Below are positions 45,376 through 54,676 of a stretch of DNA of 64,000 bases, one piece after another (position 1 is the stretch's first letter; each line of letters opens with the position of its first letter). Location of the stretch: positions 423,663 to 487,662 of the forward strand of contig NZ_BAMS01000003.1 of the NCBI RefSeq assembly GCF_000616095.1. Reading direction: 5' to 3'. This DNA is from Sneathiella glossodoripedis JCM 23214. Lineage in GTDB: Bacteria; Pseudomonadota; Alphaproteobacteria; Sneathiellales; Sneathiellaceae. The translations under genes and the position numbers were made by a program. The notes under the pieces are model-generated. The model searched no databases. It saw nothing but the letters and a program-made list of their open reading frames with translations, and was not told the DNA's origin.

Positions 45376-46428
45376 ATGCGATTATTTGCTCTCAGCTTGA
45401 TTTGTTTTTGTCAGCCTGAGTTTAGTTACTCAATTGCCAATCCACATGACCTGCGTCACCACACCGAAACGAAAAGTGCTCAATTATCGCTTCGTGAAGC
45501 CAAAGTTTTGCCAATTGCTGTGAATAAGGTAGATATCGCGGTTAAAGGGCCATACCGAGTAATTACAGCTAACGGAATTGCAAATCACCTTACAGGCAGG
45601 TTTCCCGGTCAAGGTAATCCGCATGCTATACGTGAGCAGTCTTTCTATTACAAGTTACCGTTAAAACCAGTGGTGAGTGAGGAACCGCGTTATCTTAACC
45701 TTGATGTATTCGGGATAGCGGTAAATGGTGTTTTGTTTGATCCTCAGGCTGCTGAATGGTACCGGGGTGAGAGACATTCACTGTGGCAATACGACCCGTT
45801 GGGAGGAGCTGTAGTGTTAGGTCTTGATGAGCACCATGCCCATGTTCAAAGGAACGGAACTTATCATTATCATGGGTTGCCTACAGGTTTGCTGCAACAA
45901 CTCGGATTTTCCAAAGACATGCATTCGCCGCTGGTTGGTTGGGCGATGGATGGTCATCCCATTTACGCTCTGATTGGCCGACTGGAGGGAAAGCTTGAGA
46001 TTGTCAAATCGTCCTATCAATTAAGAAAGGGGATGCGTCCAGGAGGCTTCAATGCACCATCCGGTCCTTACGACGGTGCTTTCGTCGCTGACTGGGAATA
46101 TGTAAGAGGTACCGGGAATTTGGATGAGTGTAATGGTGCATTTACCGTATCGGAAGAATTCCCATCGGGCACCTATGCATATTTTTTAACGGAAACCTTT
46201 CCCGTTGTACCGCGTTGCTTGAAAGGAACTGTTTTGACAAGTGGGCAATCAAAAGTAATGCAAAGGCCAGTAGGTCGCCCCGATATAGATGGCGCGGCGG
46301 ATCGGCTGGGAATAGATGTCCGTACGTTGAAAAGAGCATTAGGACCGCCGCCGCCATATCTGAAAGTTGCTGCACAAAAGTTGGGAATTAGTGAGGATGA
46401 ATTAAAAAAAGCACTTCATCCTCACTGA
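45376..46428 (+). CDS. YHYH-domain secreted protein
   Basis: A 350-residue protein with an N-terminal signal-like segment (LFALSLICFCQPEFSYSIA). The YHYH domain is clear: DEHHAHVQRNGTYHYHGLPT (about 155-174), then MHSPLVGWAMDGHPIYALIG and a later acidic stretch ECNGAFTVSEEFPSGTYAYF. The His-rich motif suggests metal binding in the periplasm or outside the cell. The domain has no settled function. The last 60 residues contain two short repeats of the form AADRLGIDVRTLKRALGPPP and AAQKLGISEDELKKALHPH, each a small helix pair. It stands alone after the terminator of the peptide transport operon. Confidence 0.8.
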   Translation: MRLFALSLICFCQPEFSYSIANPHDLRHHTETKSAQLSLREAKVLPIAVNKVDIAVKGPYRVITANGIANHLTGRFPGQGNPHAIREQSFYYKLPLKPVVSEEPRYLNLDVFGIAVNGVLFDPQAAEWYRGERHSLWQYDPLGGAVVLGLDEHHAHVQRNGTYHYHGLPTGLLQQLGFSKDMHSPLVGWAMDGHPIYALIGRLEGKLEIVKSSYQLRKGMRPGGFNAPSGPYDGAFVADWEYVRGTGNLDECNGAFTVSEEFPSGTYAYFLTETFPVVPRCLKGTVLTSGQSKVMQRPVGRPDIDGAADRLGIDVRTLKRALGPPPPYLKVAAQKLGISEDELKKALHPH

Positions 46429-46435
46429 TCGTGAA

Positions 46436-47518
46436 TTAACTTTTTTCAAGGCCCTTTAGCGCTTTTTCGATTGTCTCAATACCACGTTTCCAGACCATTT
46501 CTTTCCAATCATCGGCATCGCAGTAAAATGCATCACGAACTTGCTTCTTGATTGCTTTACCAAGATCACTGTCGACATCACCATAGGCATAGAGCCAGTT
46601 GTCCGCCCGCAGTGCGTTCAGAACTTCCATGAGTGGAATTGTGCCATATTCAATAGCTACACAAGTATTTGTGGCATCGGGTGCCATCTCGCAGATGCCT
46701 TTGTCTATGGTGCCTGATACTGGTGCTGATGTTGAGGTTCCGCTTTCGGGTGAAGTGACCTCGTTGTCATACCATTCGTTCGCTCGATCTATCCCGCTCA
46801 GATCACCAACATAAATTAGCTCTCCATATCCGTACGGACCAAGCCCGGTATGAATATCAAGCATGGCAAGATGTTTTGCATCTCCCGCATGTTTTTTGGA
46901 GACTGTGCGAAGTGTTTCATTACTCCATGCGGCTTTTTTACCGCCGTAAAAAATACCGTTAGCGTGAACATGTTGTCCCCCGGTTACCGCAGCTTGAAAT
47001 TTTGCCATGCCGTTTAGTTTGACATATTCTTCAATTGCTTTTTCGGCGGCTTCTCTAGCCGGGCCGTCCCAATCCTTTGGTACAATCATGTTATGGACTT
47101 CCCGGTAGGCGGGATTATCGGGCAAGGGCTCACTATAGTCTCTAAAGTTTCGATTGAGATCGATATTGTCCTCGTTGACCCGGCGAACATGAGAAAACCC
47201 ATACGGGTTTATGGCATGAATAAAGACGACTGCAATATCCTCAGGAAGTTCTGACAAATAGCCACCTTCCAAAAGGTTTACCTGTATGCCAGAACCGCAA
47301 AAACCTTCTCCGCCGTGCGTAGCTGAGCTTACAAAAAGCACCTTGGATGCGCTGTCAGGGCCCATTCGCGCAACATCCATAAACAGATCCTCTCCCTCAC
47401 GCCCTTTCGCATTTGGATTGTGATAACTCTCTACGGCAAGGCCGCGATGCTCGCAGGCATTCAAAAATTTTTGACGAGCCTCTGAATAGGTTGCAGAAAA
47501 ATGTGATGGGACAGACAT
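46436..47518 (-). CDS. DUF2817 protein, M14 carboxypeptidase-like
   Basis: A 360-residue protein of the DUF2817 family, related to zinc carboxypeptidases of the M14 clan. Likely zinc ligands and active-site residues are the His and Glu in SATHGGEGFCGSGIQVNLLE (about 67-86), the Arg/Asn pair in NIDLNRNFRDYSEP, the His in MLDIHTGLGPYGYGELIYVG, and a late Glu in VAIEYGTIPLMEVLNAL. It probably cleaves a peptide or amide bond in the cytoplasm, since there is no signal peptide. The ATG at 47518 is chosen for the GGAG ten bases upstream. It is convergent with the YHYH gene. The substrate is unknown. Confidence 0.85.
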   Translation of the reverse strand: MSVPSHFSATYSEARQKFLNACEHRGLAVESYHNPNAKGREGEDLFMDVARMGPDSASKVLFVSSATHGGEGFCGSGIQVNLLEGGYLSELPEDIAVVFIHAINPYGFSHVRRVNEDNIDLNRNFRDYSEPLPDNPAYREVHNMIVPKDWDGPAREAAEKAIEEYVKLNGMAKFQAAVTGGQHVHANGIFYGGKKAAWSNETLRTVSKKHAGDAKHLAMLDIHTGLGPYGYGELIYVGDLSGIDRANEWYDNEVTSPESGTSTSAPVSGTIDKGICEMAPDATNTCVAIEYGTIPLMEVLNALRADNWLYAYGDVDSDLGKAIKKQVRDAFYCDADDWKEMVWKRGIETIEKALKGLEKS

Positions 47519-47645
47519 AATTGACACTACTCCATATTTGTTTGATCTCAATCTACATCATAATTGTATTTTAAAAATAACTTTTTGGAAGTTTTGCTGA
47601 ATGTGTCAGAATATCAATAAACAAGAATAATAATCGGGAGCTGTA

Positions 47646-48656
47646 ATGTCCAAAGAGACCTATGTGATTTACGGATCTGAATATTCACCCTTTTCAGTTA
47701 AGGTGAGATCCTATTTTCGATATAAACAAATTCCTCATGAATGGCGTCCACGGACATTGAAAAATATGTCAGAGTTTCAGGCGCTGGCAAAATTACCTCT
47801 GGTACCACTGGTACATAATATCGCTACGGATGAGGTTTTGCAGGATAGCACTCCAATCATTGAGAAAATGGAAGAGCGCTTTCTCGACCGGAGAGTATTA
47901 CCTGCGGAGCCTACCTTGGCTTTTTTGAGCTATCTCCTTGAGGAATATGCGGACGAGTGGGTTAATAAGCCGATGTTCCATTATCGTTGGTGGAGAGAGG
48001 TCGATCAGGACCATGTCGCACGAGGATTGGCAAAAACTCTTAATCCTTATGCAAATGCGAAAGAGCTGGAGGCATTTTGCAACCAGTTAAAAGCAAGAAT
48101 GGTTCCGAGATTGAGTTTTGTTGGCTCAAATGAAACCACGAAAGATACAATAGAGCAGTCGCTTGATGATTTGTTGAAATTGCTCGAAACCCATCTTAAT
48201 GGCCGCCACTATTTGTTTGGCGGTAAACCGTCCCTCGCTGATTTTGGTCTATTTGCGCAATTATATTGTTGCACTCAACAACCTACCTCCGCTGCAATAG
48301 TTTCAAATTTTGCAAATGTTTCGGCCTGGATAGAGCGAATGTTGGAACCTGAAGAGCTTGGTGGTTGGGATGACGCTGAAAAAGTGAAACTTACTTTAAA
48401 GCCTCTCGTTGAAAGTCAAATCTCCCAACTCTTTTTACCCTGGTCGAATGCCAATGCAAAAGCACTGAAATTAGAACAGGATACATTTTCAGTAGCGCTT
48501 AAAGGACGGCTCTTCAAACAGGATACGGTAAAATATGCTGGTCGTTCATTGGCCGCTTTAAAAAGCAGATTTCGCTTCTGTGAAGGGAATGACGAACTGG
48601 AACAGTTTTTGTTGGATACAAACAGTCTTCAACTTCTGGCTATTGAAGACTGGTAG
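47646..48656 (+). CDS. Glutathione S-transferase family protein with C-terminal extension
   Basis: A 336-residue protein whose first 80 residues form a thioredoxin-like GST domain (VIYGSEYSPFSVKVRSYFRY, then LAKLPLVPLVHNIATDEVLQ and DSTPIIEKMEER). The helical C-terminal GST domain follows (HYLFGGKPSLADFGLFAQLY). About 100 extra residues at the end exceed the usual GST length of 200-230 and have no recognised motif; similar long versions occur in other Proteobacteria. The motif YSPFSVKVR takes the place of the catalytic Ser/Cys region, so the activity is uncertain. GGGAG lies just before the ATG. Confidence 0.82.
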   Translation: MSKETYVIYGSEYSPFSVKVRSYFRYKQIPHEWRPRTLKNMSEFQALAKLPLVPLVHNIATDEVLQDSTPIIEKMEERFLDRRVLPAEPTLAFLSYLLEEYADEWVNKPMFHYRWWREVDQDHVARGLAKTLNPYANAKELEAFCNQLKARMVPRLSFVGSNETTKDTIEQSLDDLLKLLETHLNGRHYLFGGKPSLADFGLFAQLYCCTQQPTSAAIVSNFANVSAWIERMLEPEELGGWDDAEKVKLTLKPLVESQISQLFLPWSNANAKALKLEQDTFSVALKGRLFKQDTVKYAGRSLAALKSRFRFCEGNDELEQFLLDTNSLQLLAIEDW

Positions 48657-48688
48657 TCAAGTTAGAAGAGTTTGGCGTGAGGTGACTG

Positions 48689-50894
48689 CTATCCTTCAAT
48701 CGCTTCGCGAATTTTCTCTGCCAGATCCTTTTTGCGAAAGGGTTTGTTGAGGAGCAACGCCGAATCGCCGAGCTCCGTATGTGACTCAAGTGCATTCTGG
48801 GTATAGCCGGACATGAAGAGAACATTCAGGTTCGGCTTGCTCTCTCTTGCTTTAATCGCAACTTCCGGTCCTCGTAAGCCCCCTGGAAGAACGACATCGG
48901 AAAGAAGCAGATCTATGTTGTCTTCTTTGGAAATAACATCGAGTGCCGAACTTCCGTCATGGGCTTGCAGTACCCTGTAACCCAGACTTTTCAACTGCAG
49001 CACGGTCAATTCTCTAACATCTGGATCATCTTCCAGTACAAGGATTGTTTCAGTGCCGGTTTTAAATTGCTGATCTGTTGTCATGACTTCTTCTCTCCCC
49101 GCCCGATCTCCCTGCACTCTAGGCAAGAACAGCTTTACTGTAGTACCAATATCTAATTCACTATATACTAACACATGCCCGCCGGATTGCTTCACAAATC
49201 CGTAAATCATACTTAATCCTAAGCCCGTGCCTTCGCCAACCTGTTTCGTGGTGAAAAAGGCTCAAAAATGCGATCCAGTATTTCCGCAGGAATACCGGTC
49301 CCGTTGTCGGCGATAGAAAGCATCACATATTCACCGGCGACAATATCTTCATGGTTTTCCGCCATATCGTCATCAACGATCTGATTGGATATGTCGATGT
49401 TCAGTTTACCCGTTCTTCCGCCTGCGGAATTTATAGCATCACGGGCGTTAATAGCAAGATTCAGGATCGCATTTTCAAGTTGCCCTTGATCAACATTACA
49501 TTTCCATAACCACTTTGTGCACTTGTCGTAACCTCAATGCTCTCCCCCAACACTCTGGTCAGCATTCCGGCCATTTTATCAACCAGATTTGTTAAGTCTG
49601 TAACCTTCGGGTTAAGCATTTGCTTGCGGGAAAATGCCAAAAGCTGCTGAGTAAGCTCAGCTCCGCGTAATGCAGCTGAAATAAGAGTCTTCAAATATGG
49701 TAGATCAGGCTGTCGGGGGGTAGTTTTTCCTCTATCAGTTCCGCATTTCCAAGCACGATTGCCAATAGGTTGTTGAAGTCATGGGCGACGCCACCAGTCA
49801 ACTCACCAACTGCACGCATTTTCTCAGATTGGCGAAGTTGTTCCTCACTCTTTGCGAGTGCCAATTCAGATGCACGCCGGTCTGATATATCCTGCATGCT
49901 TATACCAATAAAACGCTGACCGGCTCTTTCCAAGGTATGGTAGGCGAACTGAACTGGAATTGCTTTTTTGTCACTATTGATAATTTCGCGCTCGAAAAAG
50001 CTACTTGTTTCCCTTTCTGACAATGCAGCGACTTCCTGCTTTTCGTTTTGGGTTTCATTTTCAGGTATGATGTCCCAAAGAGACCGACGGGAGAGCTCTT
50101 CACTGCTATAACCACAGTTTCCTTGAAGGCAGGATTGGCATCCACAAATGTCCCGTCTTGCCGCGTAAGGGCAAGCCCAATAGGAGATTGTTCAAATAGC
50201 ATGCGATTATATTGTTCACTCTCCCTCAGGGCCAGATAGGATGTTTCAATATTTTGGCGCATCAGGTTGAGTGCAGATACCACATCATCCAGTTCATCGG
50301 GCTTTTCCGGACTATTGCTGCGCTGTAACTCAAGCGGCGGTTGGTTGCTCTCCAGTTTTACGTTTCTTGCGAAATTGGAGAGGGTAAGCAGGTGACGTGA
50401 TATTTGGTATTGGAAGATGAAAAGAAAAAAGCCGGCTATAAGAAAAATGACAATGGCATTGCTGCCAAGAATAATGAGGCTCTGGATTGAAGGCTTTCAA
50501 AAACCGGATTGAGCCCGGCAACAATTCGAATTTTACCAAGGTCAAAGTCCTGTCCGTCATTCGTAAGACTTAAGTCGACTTCTCTCTCGATTGTACGCCT
50601 GGATTTTATGGCTCCTTGGACCCATCTGACACGCCCTTCGTCTGTAATGGAAGCATATTCAAAGTAGGGACTATTGACCAACCCAGCGAGAAAAATCCTT
50701 ATTTGTTCATCATCAAGGACCCATATGTTATATGTCAGATTATTAAGGCGGTTTTCTTCTACTTCATCGAAACGGTTTTCAATAACCTCCAACTCACTTC
50801 GATAATCGATGTAAAGCTGAATCGCAGTACTCAAGAGCGTAACAACGATACTAAACCCAACTATCGAAAGTATGAGCCTTCTGGCTACTGTCAT
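48689..50894 (-). pseudogene. Hybrid sensor histidine kinase broken by five frameshifts
   Basis: The joined reading frames give one hybrid kinase of about 735 residues: TM1 (LILSIVGFSIVVTLLSTAIQ), a short periplasmic domain, TM2, a HAMP-like linker, a PAS domain ([20 protein letters not shown]), a HisKA domain ([20 protein letters not shown]), an ATPase domain (LENAILNLAINARDAINSAG, then IADNGTGIP) and a receiver (ILVLEDDPDVRELTVLQLKS, phospho-acceptor in LLSDVVLPGG). Frames break near 50485, 50112, 49715, 49497 and 49256. Each is explained by a single lost base, four of them in runs of C, G or T. Five breaks in 2.2 kb is far denser than elsewhere in the window. It is either a true pseudogene or a poorly read stretch. 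Confidence 0.75.
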
Positions 50895-51128
50895 TCTACT
50901 GCCTCGGTATTAACCATCGAATAAAATTAAACTTATCTAATTTTGCAGTCCAGCCTAAATCATAAGACTATTTATTTTTATTGTCTTGGTAACAATGCAA
51001 CTCAAGCAGCCTTAAATAAAAACTTTATTAAAATACTAAAAATTTAGAAGTCAGTTGCGAGCCAAAATTTCTTCCTGTAAGACCATAACAACAGTGAAAA
51101 AATGTAAAATAAGAACGGAGCTGAAGTG

Positions 51129-52154
51129 ATGTCGCAACAGGGTGCGAGCGTGATGGATCGGGTGAAAACATGGTGCCAGAGTATATTTCCAGGTTTTCTT
51201 GTCTGTATCACAATCGCAATGGCCGCCACGTTTTTGAGCGACCACTATGGCGGGCCGGTAATGCTGTTTGCCTTGTTACTTGGTATGGCATTTCATTTTC
51301 TTTCGGAAGACAGCGTATGTTGTGCTGGAATTGAGTTTGCTTCGAAAACTGTTTTGCGTATTGGGGTCGCGTTGCTTGGAGTACGTATCACATTTGGACA
51401 AATTGCCGATTTGGGCGAAGTTACGATCGCAGGCGTCGTGATTGCTATTTTTGCAACAATTCTTTTCGGTTGGGCGGTCGCTCAGATCTTTAAACTGAAG
51501 CCATCACAAGGGTTGTTGACCGGGGGGGCGGTTGCTATTTGCGGTGCTTCAGCCGCTCTTGCCTTGTCGGCTGTGATGCCAAAAAACAAATATTCGGAAA
51601 ACAATACGATCATTACAGTTGTCGCCGTGACAACGCTCAGTACCATTGCAATGGTTGTTTATCCGCTCCTGACCCAACAATTTGAACTGGGCACCGTGGA
51701 TGCAGGTGTGTTTTTAGGTGGGACGATTCATGACGTAGCGCAGGTGGTTGGGGCCGGATACAGTCTGTCTGAAGAGACTGGTGATGTCAGTACAGTAGTT
51801 AAGTTGCTTCGTGTTACCATGCTGGTTCCGGTTGTCTTGATTTTTAGCCTGATTTTCAGCTCAAGAACTGCGGCCCAAGACAATATTGGTAAGCGATTTA
51901 CTTTAATGCCCCCTTTGTTTCTCATTGGGTTTGTCATTTTCGTCATCTTAAACAGTCTTCAATTGATGCCAGAAATGGCAACAGAGCAGCTAACAGATTT
52001 GTCGCGTGTTTGTTTGGTGACAGCAATCGCGGGGCTTGGGATGAAAACGTCCTTAAAGGAAATTGCGAAAGTCGGATGGCCAATGGTGAGTCTGGTTGTA
52101 TCTGAAACTGTTTTTATCGCTATATTCATTTATTTACTTGTAGCTTTTTTCTAA
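51129..52154 (+). CDS. UPF0324 (YeiH-type) inner-membrane transporter
   Basis: A hydrophobic protein of 341 residues with about ten membrane segments (for example FAIGLLGMAFHFLSEDS-like FALLLGMAFHFLSED, VLRIGVALLGVRITFGQIAD, LLTGGAVAICGASAALALSA and GVFLGGTIHDVAQVVGAGYS). The last two motifs are conserved in the YeiH family, which is sometimes proposed to export sulfite or related anions; this is not firmly established. The ATG at 51129 is preferred to the GTG three bases earlier, with GGAG nine bases upstream. No LysR regulator such as YeiE is adjacent. Confidence 0.85.
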   Translation: MSQQGASVMDRVKTWCQSIFPGFLVCITIAMAATFLSDHYGGPVMLFALLLGMAFHFLSEDSVCCAGIEFASKTVLRIGVALLGVRITFGQIADLGEVTIAGVVIAIFATILFGWAVAQIFKLKPSQGLLTGGAVAICGASAALALSAVMPKNKYSENNTIITVVAVTTLSTIAMVVYPLLTQQFELGTVDAGVFLGGTIHDVAQVVGAGYSLSEETGDVSTVVKLLRVTMLVPVVLIFSLIFSSRTAAQDNIGKRFTLMPPLFLIGFVIFVILNSLQLMPEMATEQLTDLSRVCLVTAIAGLGMKTSLKEIAKVGWPMVSLVVSETVFIAIFIYLLVAFF

Positions 52155-52334
52155 AGTCATCGTCAAAACTCCGGAAAAATACAAATTCCAAGCTTCATTT
52201 TTTCTGATCCTTTAAAATCGGGCTTGTGTTGTTGTTTCATTTCTGTCGAAATGTTTGTCTCAGCGTATTACGCTGAAAGACATGACACATCACGTAGGGA
52301 CTATTTAGTGACGTGGTGAACTGGGAGATATCAA

Positions 52335-53188
52335 ATGAAATTGGGTAAACGCGCACTAGGAACAGTATTCGCTTTGGCAGCTTCAACGGCAATTGTTTCA
52401 ACAACAGCCGTAAAAGCAGATGAGGCTGCGAACGACTTAATTAATGCCACTGTGTGGACACAGACTGCAGTGGAGTTCAAGGCTTCGTCAATGGCAGCCT
52501 TCAAGCTCGCTGAAATTATGCTGGACAGAGCATTGGCGAATAAGGATTGGACCGCAGCGCTCGAGCAGGGCGACAATTATCAAGGAAAGCCTCCTGCGGT
52601 TATCCTTGATGTCGATGAAACCGTGCTGGACAATACCGAATATGAGGCTTGGTTGATCAAGGCCAAGAAAAATTATAGTTCCAAGACTTGGATGCCATTC
52701 GTTGATGCAGCTCAATCTGATCCAATTCCAGGTTCAAAAGAGTTTATCAATTATGCAAAATCCAAGGGTGTCGAGATATTTTACGTATCCAATCGTAAAG
52801 CACCCGGTGAAGCCGGTACACGAAAGAATCTGAAGGATCTGGGTTACCCCATTAATGAAAAGATCGATACTGTGCTCTTAAGGGGGGAGAGAGAAAACTG
52901 GGGTTCTGAAAAAGGGACCCGCAGGCCCATGTAGCGCAGGATTACCGAATTATTCTTTTGTTGGGTGATAACCTTGGAGATTTTGTCGACGCAAAAGGAG
53001 CTACCCTTGCAGAGCGTGAAGAAATCCTGAATAAATATAAAGATAATTGGAGCAGTAAATGGATAACCATTGCTAATCCAATGTATGGATCCTGGGAAGG
53101 GGCCGCATTTGGGTATAACTGGAAAGCTTCTGATGCTGAAAAACGGAAAATGAAGCTTGATGCCATGCGCTACTACGAACCCAAATAA
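52335..53188 (+). CDS. HAD-family acid phosphatase, class C / lipoprotein e(P4) type (one frameshift)
   Basis: A secreted phosphatase of about 283 residues when the frames are joined. It has a signal peptide (GTVFALAASTAIVSTTAVKA, cleavage before DEAAN) without a lipobox Cys, so it is likely periplasmic. The HAD motif I is AVILDVDETVLDNTEYEAWL, motif II IFYVSNRKAPGEAG, and motif IV/acidic loop LLLGDNLGDFVDAKGATLAE. The frame breaks near 52925; one extra G gives the family sequence TRRAHVAQDYRIILLLGD. It probably hydrolyses nucleotide monophosphates. The gene ends in a strong terminator. Confidence 0.87.
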
Positions 53189-53210
53189 TTTTGGGTGAAT
53201 ACTATACAGG

Positions 53211-53239
53211 AGCCTCCGGTGAAATTCCGGAGGCTTTTT
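53211..53239 (+). terminator. Terminator after the acid phosphatase gene
   Basis: AGCCTCCGG and CCGGAGGCT form a perfect 9-bp stem with a TGAAATT loop, followed by TTTTAATT, 22 bases after the stop. Confidence 0.9.
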
Positions 53240-53448
53240 AATTGTATAACAGATATTTACAGGGACATATTTTTGCCAAAAATTAATTTAAGACTATCCA
53301 TAATATAACCAATTTTGTAAATTTAACTCGTTAAATATAAAGAATTGGTGCTTGGGCGAATTTTTGGGGTTTCCGTCGAAGCCTTTTTGATGCAGATTGC
53401 GCGCTTTGTTAGGTAACAGTTCGCTGCAAGCGAAGATGGAGAAGTGTT

Positions 53449-54083
53449 TTGGTAAAAGTTGGGGCGTTGGTATCAGCTGGTGTTATCAATTCTGAGGGTT
53501 TTTATACGGTTGGCGGGCGAACAGCGATTGATTTTGCAAACAGCAAAAGTCGCGTTGGCCATGAGGGTGAAGGCTTACACTCACTTGAGAATTTGTTGAC
53601 ATTCCTCAAATCGCAATCTCTCCTGCATGAAGATGAGGCGTCTAGCTATCATATGTTCATGTTTCAAAATCCTGCCCGTTGTGAACAGGTTATGGCGGAC
53701 CTTCTTGAAATACGGCGCGAGTTTGTAAAAGCTCTTGATCAAATGGCAAATGGCTGGCCAATGGATCCGATATTTGTCTCTGACCTTAACGATAAGCTGG
53801 CGACGTTCCCAACAAAATTGGTGCTAGAGCTGCTCAAGATGGCTATCAGTTACAAGAAAAGCTTGTAGAGCAAGGTCCTGAACAACTTCTATTTCCAATT
53901 TTAAAAGATATCGCGGAATTTTTGGCGTCTGATCAGGTTTCGAAAGTGCGACAATGTGCGAGCGAGTCCTGTGATTTGTACTTTATAAACACGTCACGCA
54001 ATGGCCGCCGTCGTTGGTGTTCCATGTCTACTTGTGGAAACCGCGCGAAAGTCAACGCTTACCTGAAACGTAAAGAAGCCTGA
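53449..54083 (+). CDS. ABATE-domain / CGNR zinc-finger protein (one frameshift)
   Basis: A putative stress-related transcriptional regulator of about 211 residues. The N-terminal ABATE part shows GRTAIDFANSKSRVGHEGEG, HSLENLLTFL and the ARCEQVMADLLEIRREFVKA helix. The C-terminal zinc finger, in another frame, is VRQCASESCDLYFINTSRNG and RRRWCSMSTCGNRAKVNAYL, a typical CGNR motif with four Cys. Restoring one A in the run at 53814-53817 joins LATFPTK to IGARAAQDGYQLQEKLVEQG. The TTG start has GGAGAAG upstream. These proteins are often thought to be DNA-binding regulators, but ligands are unknown. Confidence 0.8.
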
Positions 54084-54160
54084 AAAAGCTTTGTCGGCGT
54101 CACAATGCCACATGGTGACGCAGGCTCATTCCTGTTACCTTTTTGGGGAAGGGAAAGAGC

Positions 54161-54676
54161 ATGATTTTAAAGTCAGAAATTCCAACCGCCTGTCGTTTGC
54201 AAGCGCAATGGGACAATGCGACCTACAAGGATTGTTATAAGTGCCCATTGGATGCAAAGCAGGAACTATCGGCGGCTTCTGCTTTTCATCATATGCTATC
54301 TTACACACCAAAATGGGTATCCCTGCTGATGAAACTGCGAAATAGCATTGTTCGCTTTATTGGGCTTAAGACAGATATCCCAAATGATGATTTTCAAAAA
54401 GATGATCCAGATGGGTATCGCGTCGGTGATTTCATCGGTTTTTTCAAGGTGGAAGCTGTTAGCGTCGATGAATTAATCGTTTCGACAAATGATCGACATT
54501 TGGATGCCTTTTTTTCAGTTTTTATTTCAAGGGTCGATAGTGAACTGTATTTTGTCTCTACCGTAAAAACCAAAGAGCGCAGGGGCGATATATACATGTT
54601 CGTAATCGCCCCTTTTCATCGTTTGATTGTCAAAAATCTACTTGCAAGATTTAACCGGCTTCCAGTTGCTTCCTGA
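54161..54676 (+). CDS. DUF2867-family protein
   Basis: A 171-residue cytosolic protein of the DUF2867 family (START-like fold as I recall), no established function. Recognisable segments are YTPKWVSLLMKLRNSIVRFI, DDPDGYRVGDFIGFFKVEAV, and the end YMFVIAPFHRLIVKNLLARF. The ATG at 54161 is preferred over the earlier start since GGGAAAG lies just before it. Its 3' end overlaps the convergent matB gene by 26 bases, so mutual antisense effects are possible. It is separated from the ABATE/CGNR gene by 78 bases and may share its transcript. Confidence 0.75.
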   Translation: MILKSEIPTACRLQAQWDNATYKDCYKCPLDAKQELSAASAFHHMLSYTPKWVSLLMKLRNSIVRFIGLKTDIPNDDFQKDDPDGYRVGDFIGFFKVEAVSVDELIVSTNDRHLDAFFSVFISRVDSELYFVSTVKTKERRGDIYMFVIAPFHRLIVKNLLARFNRLPVAS

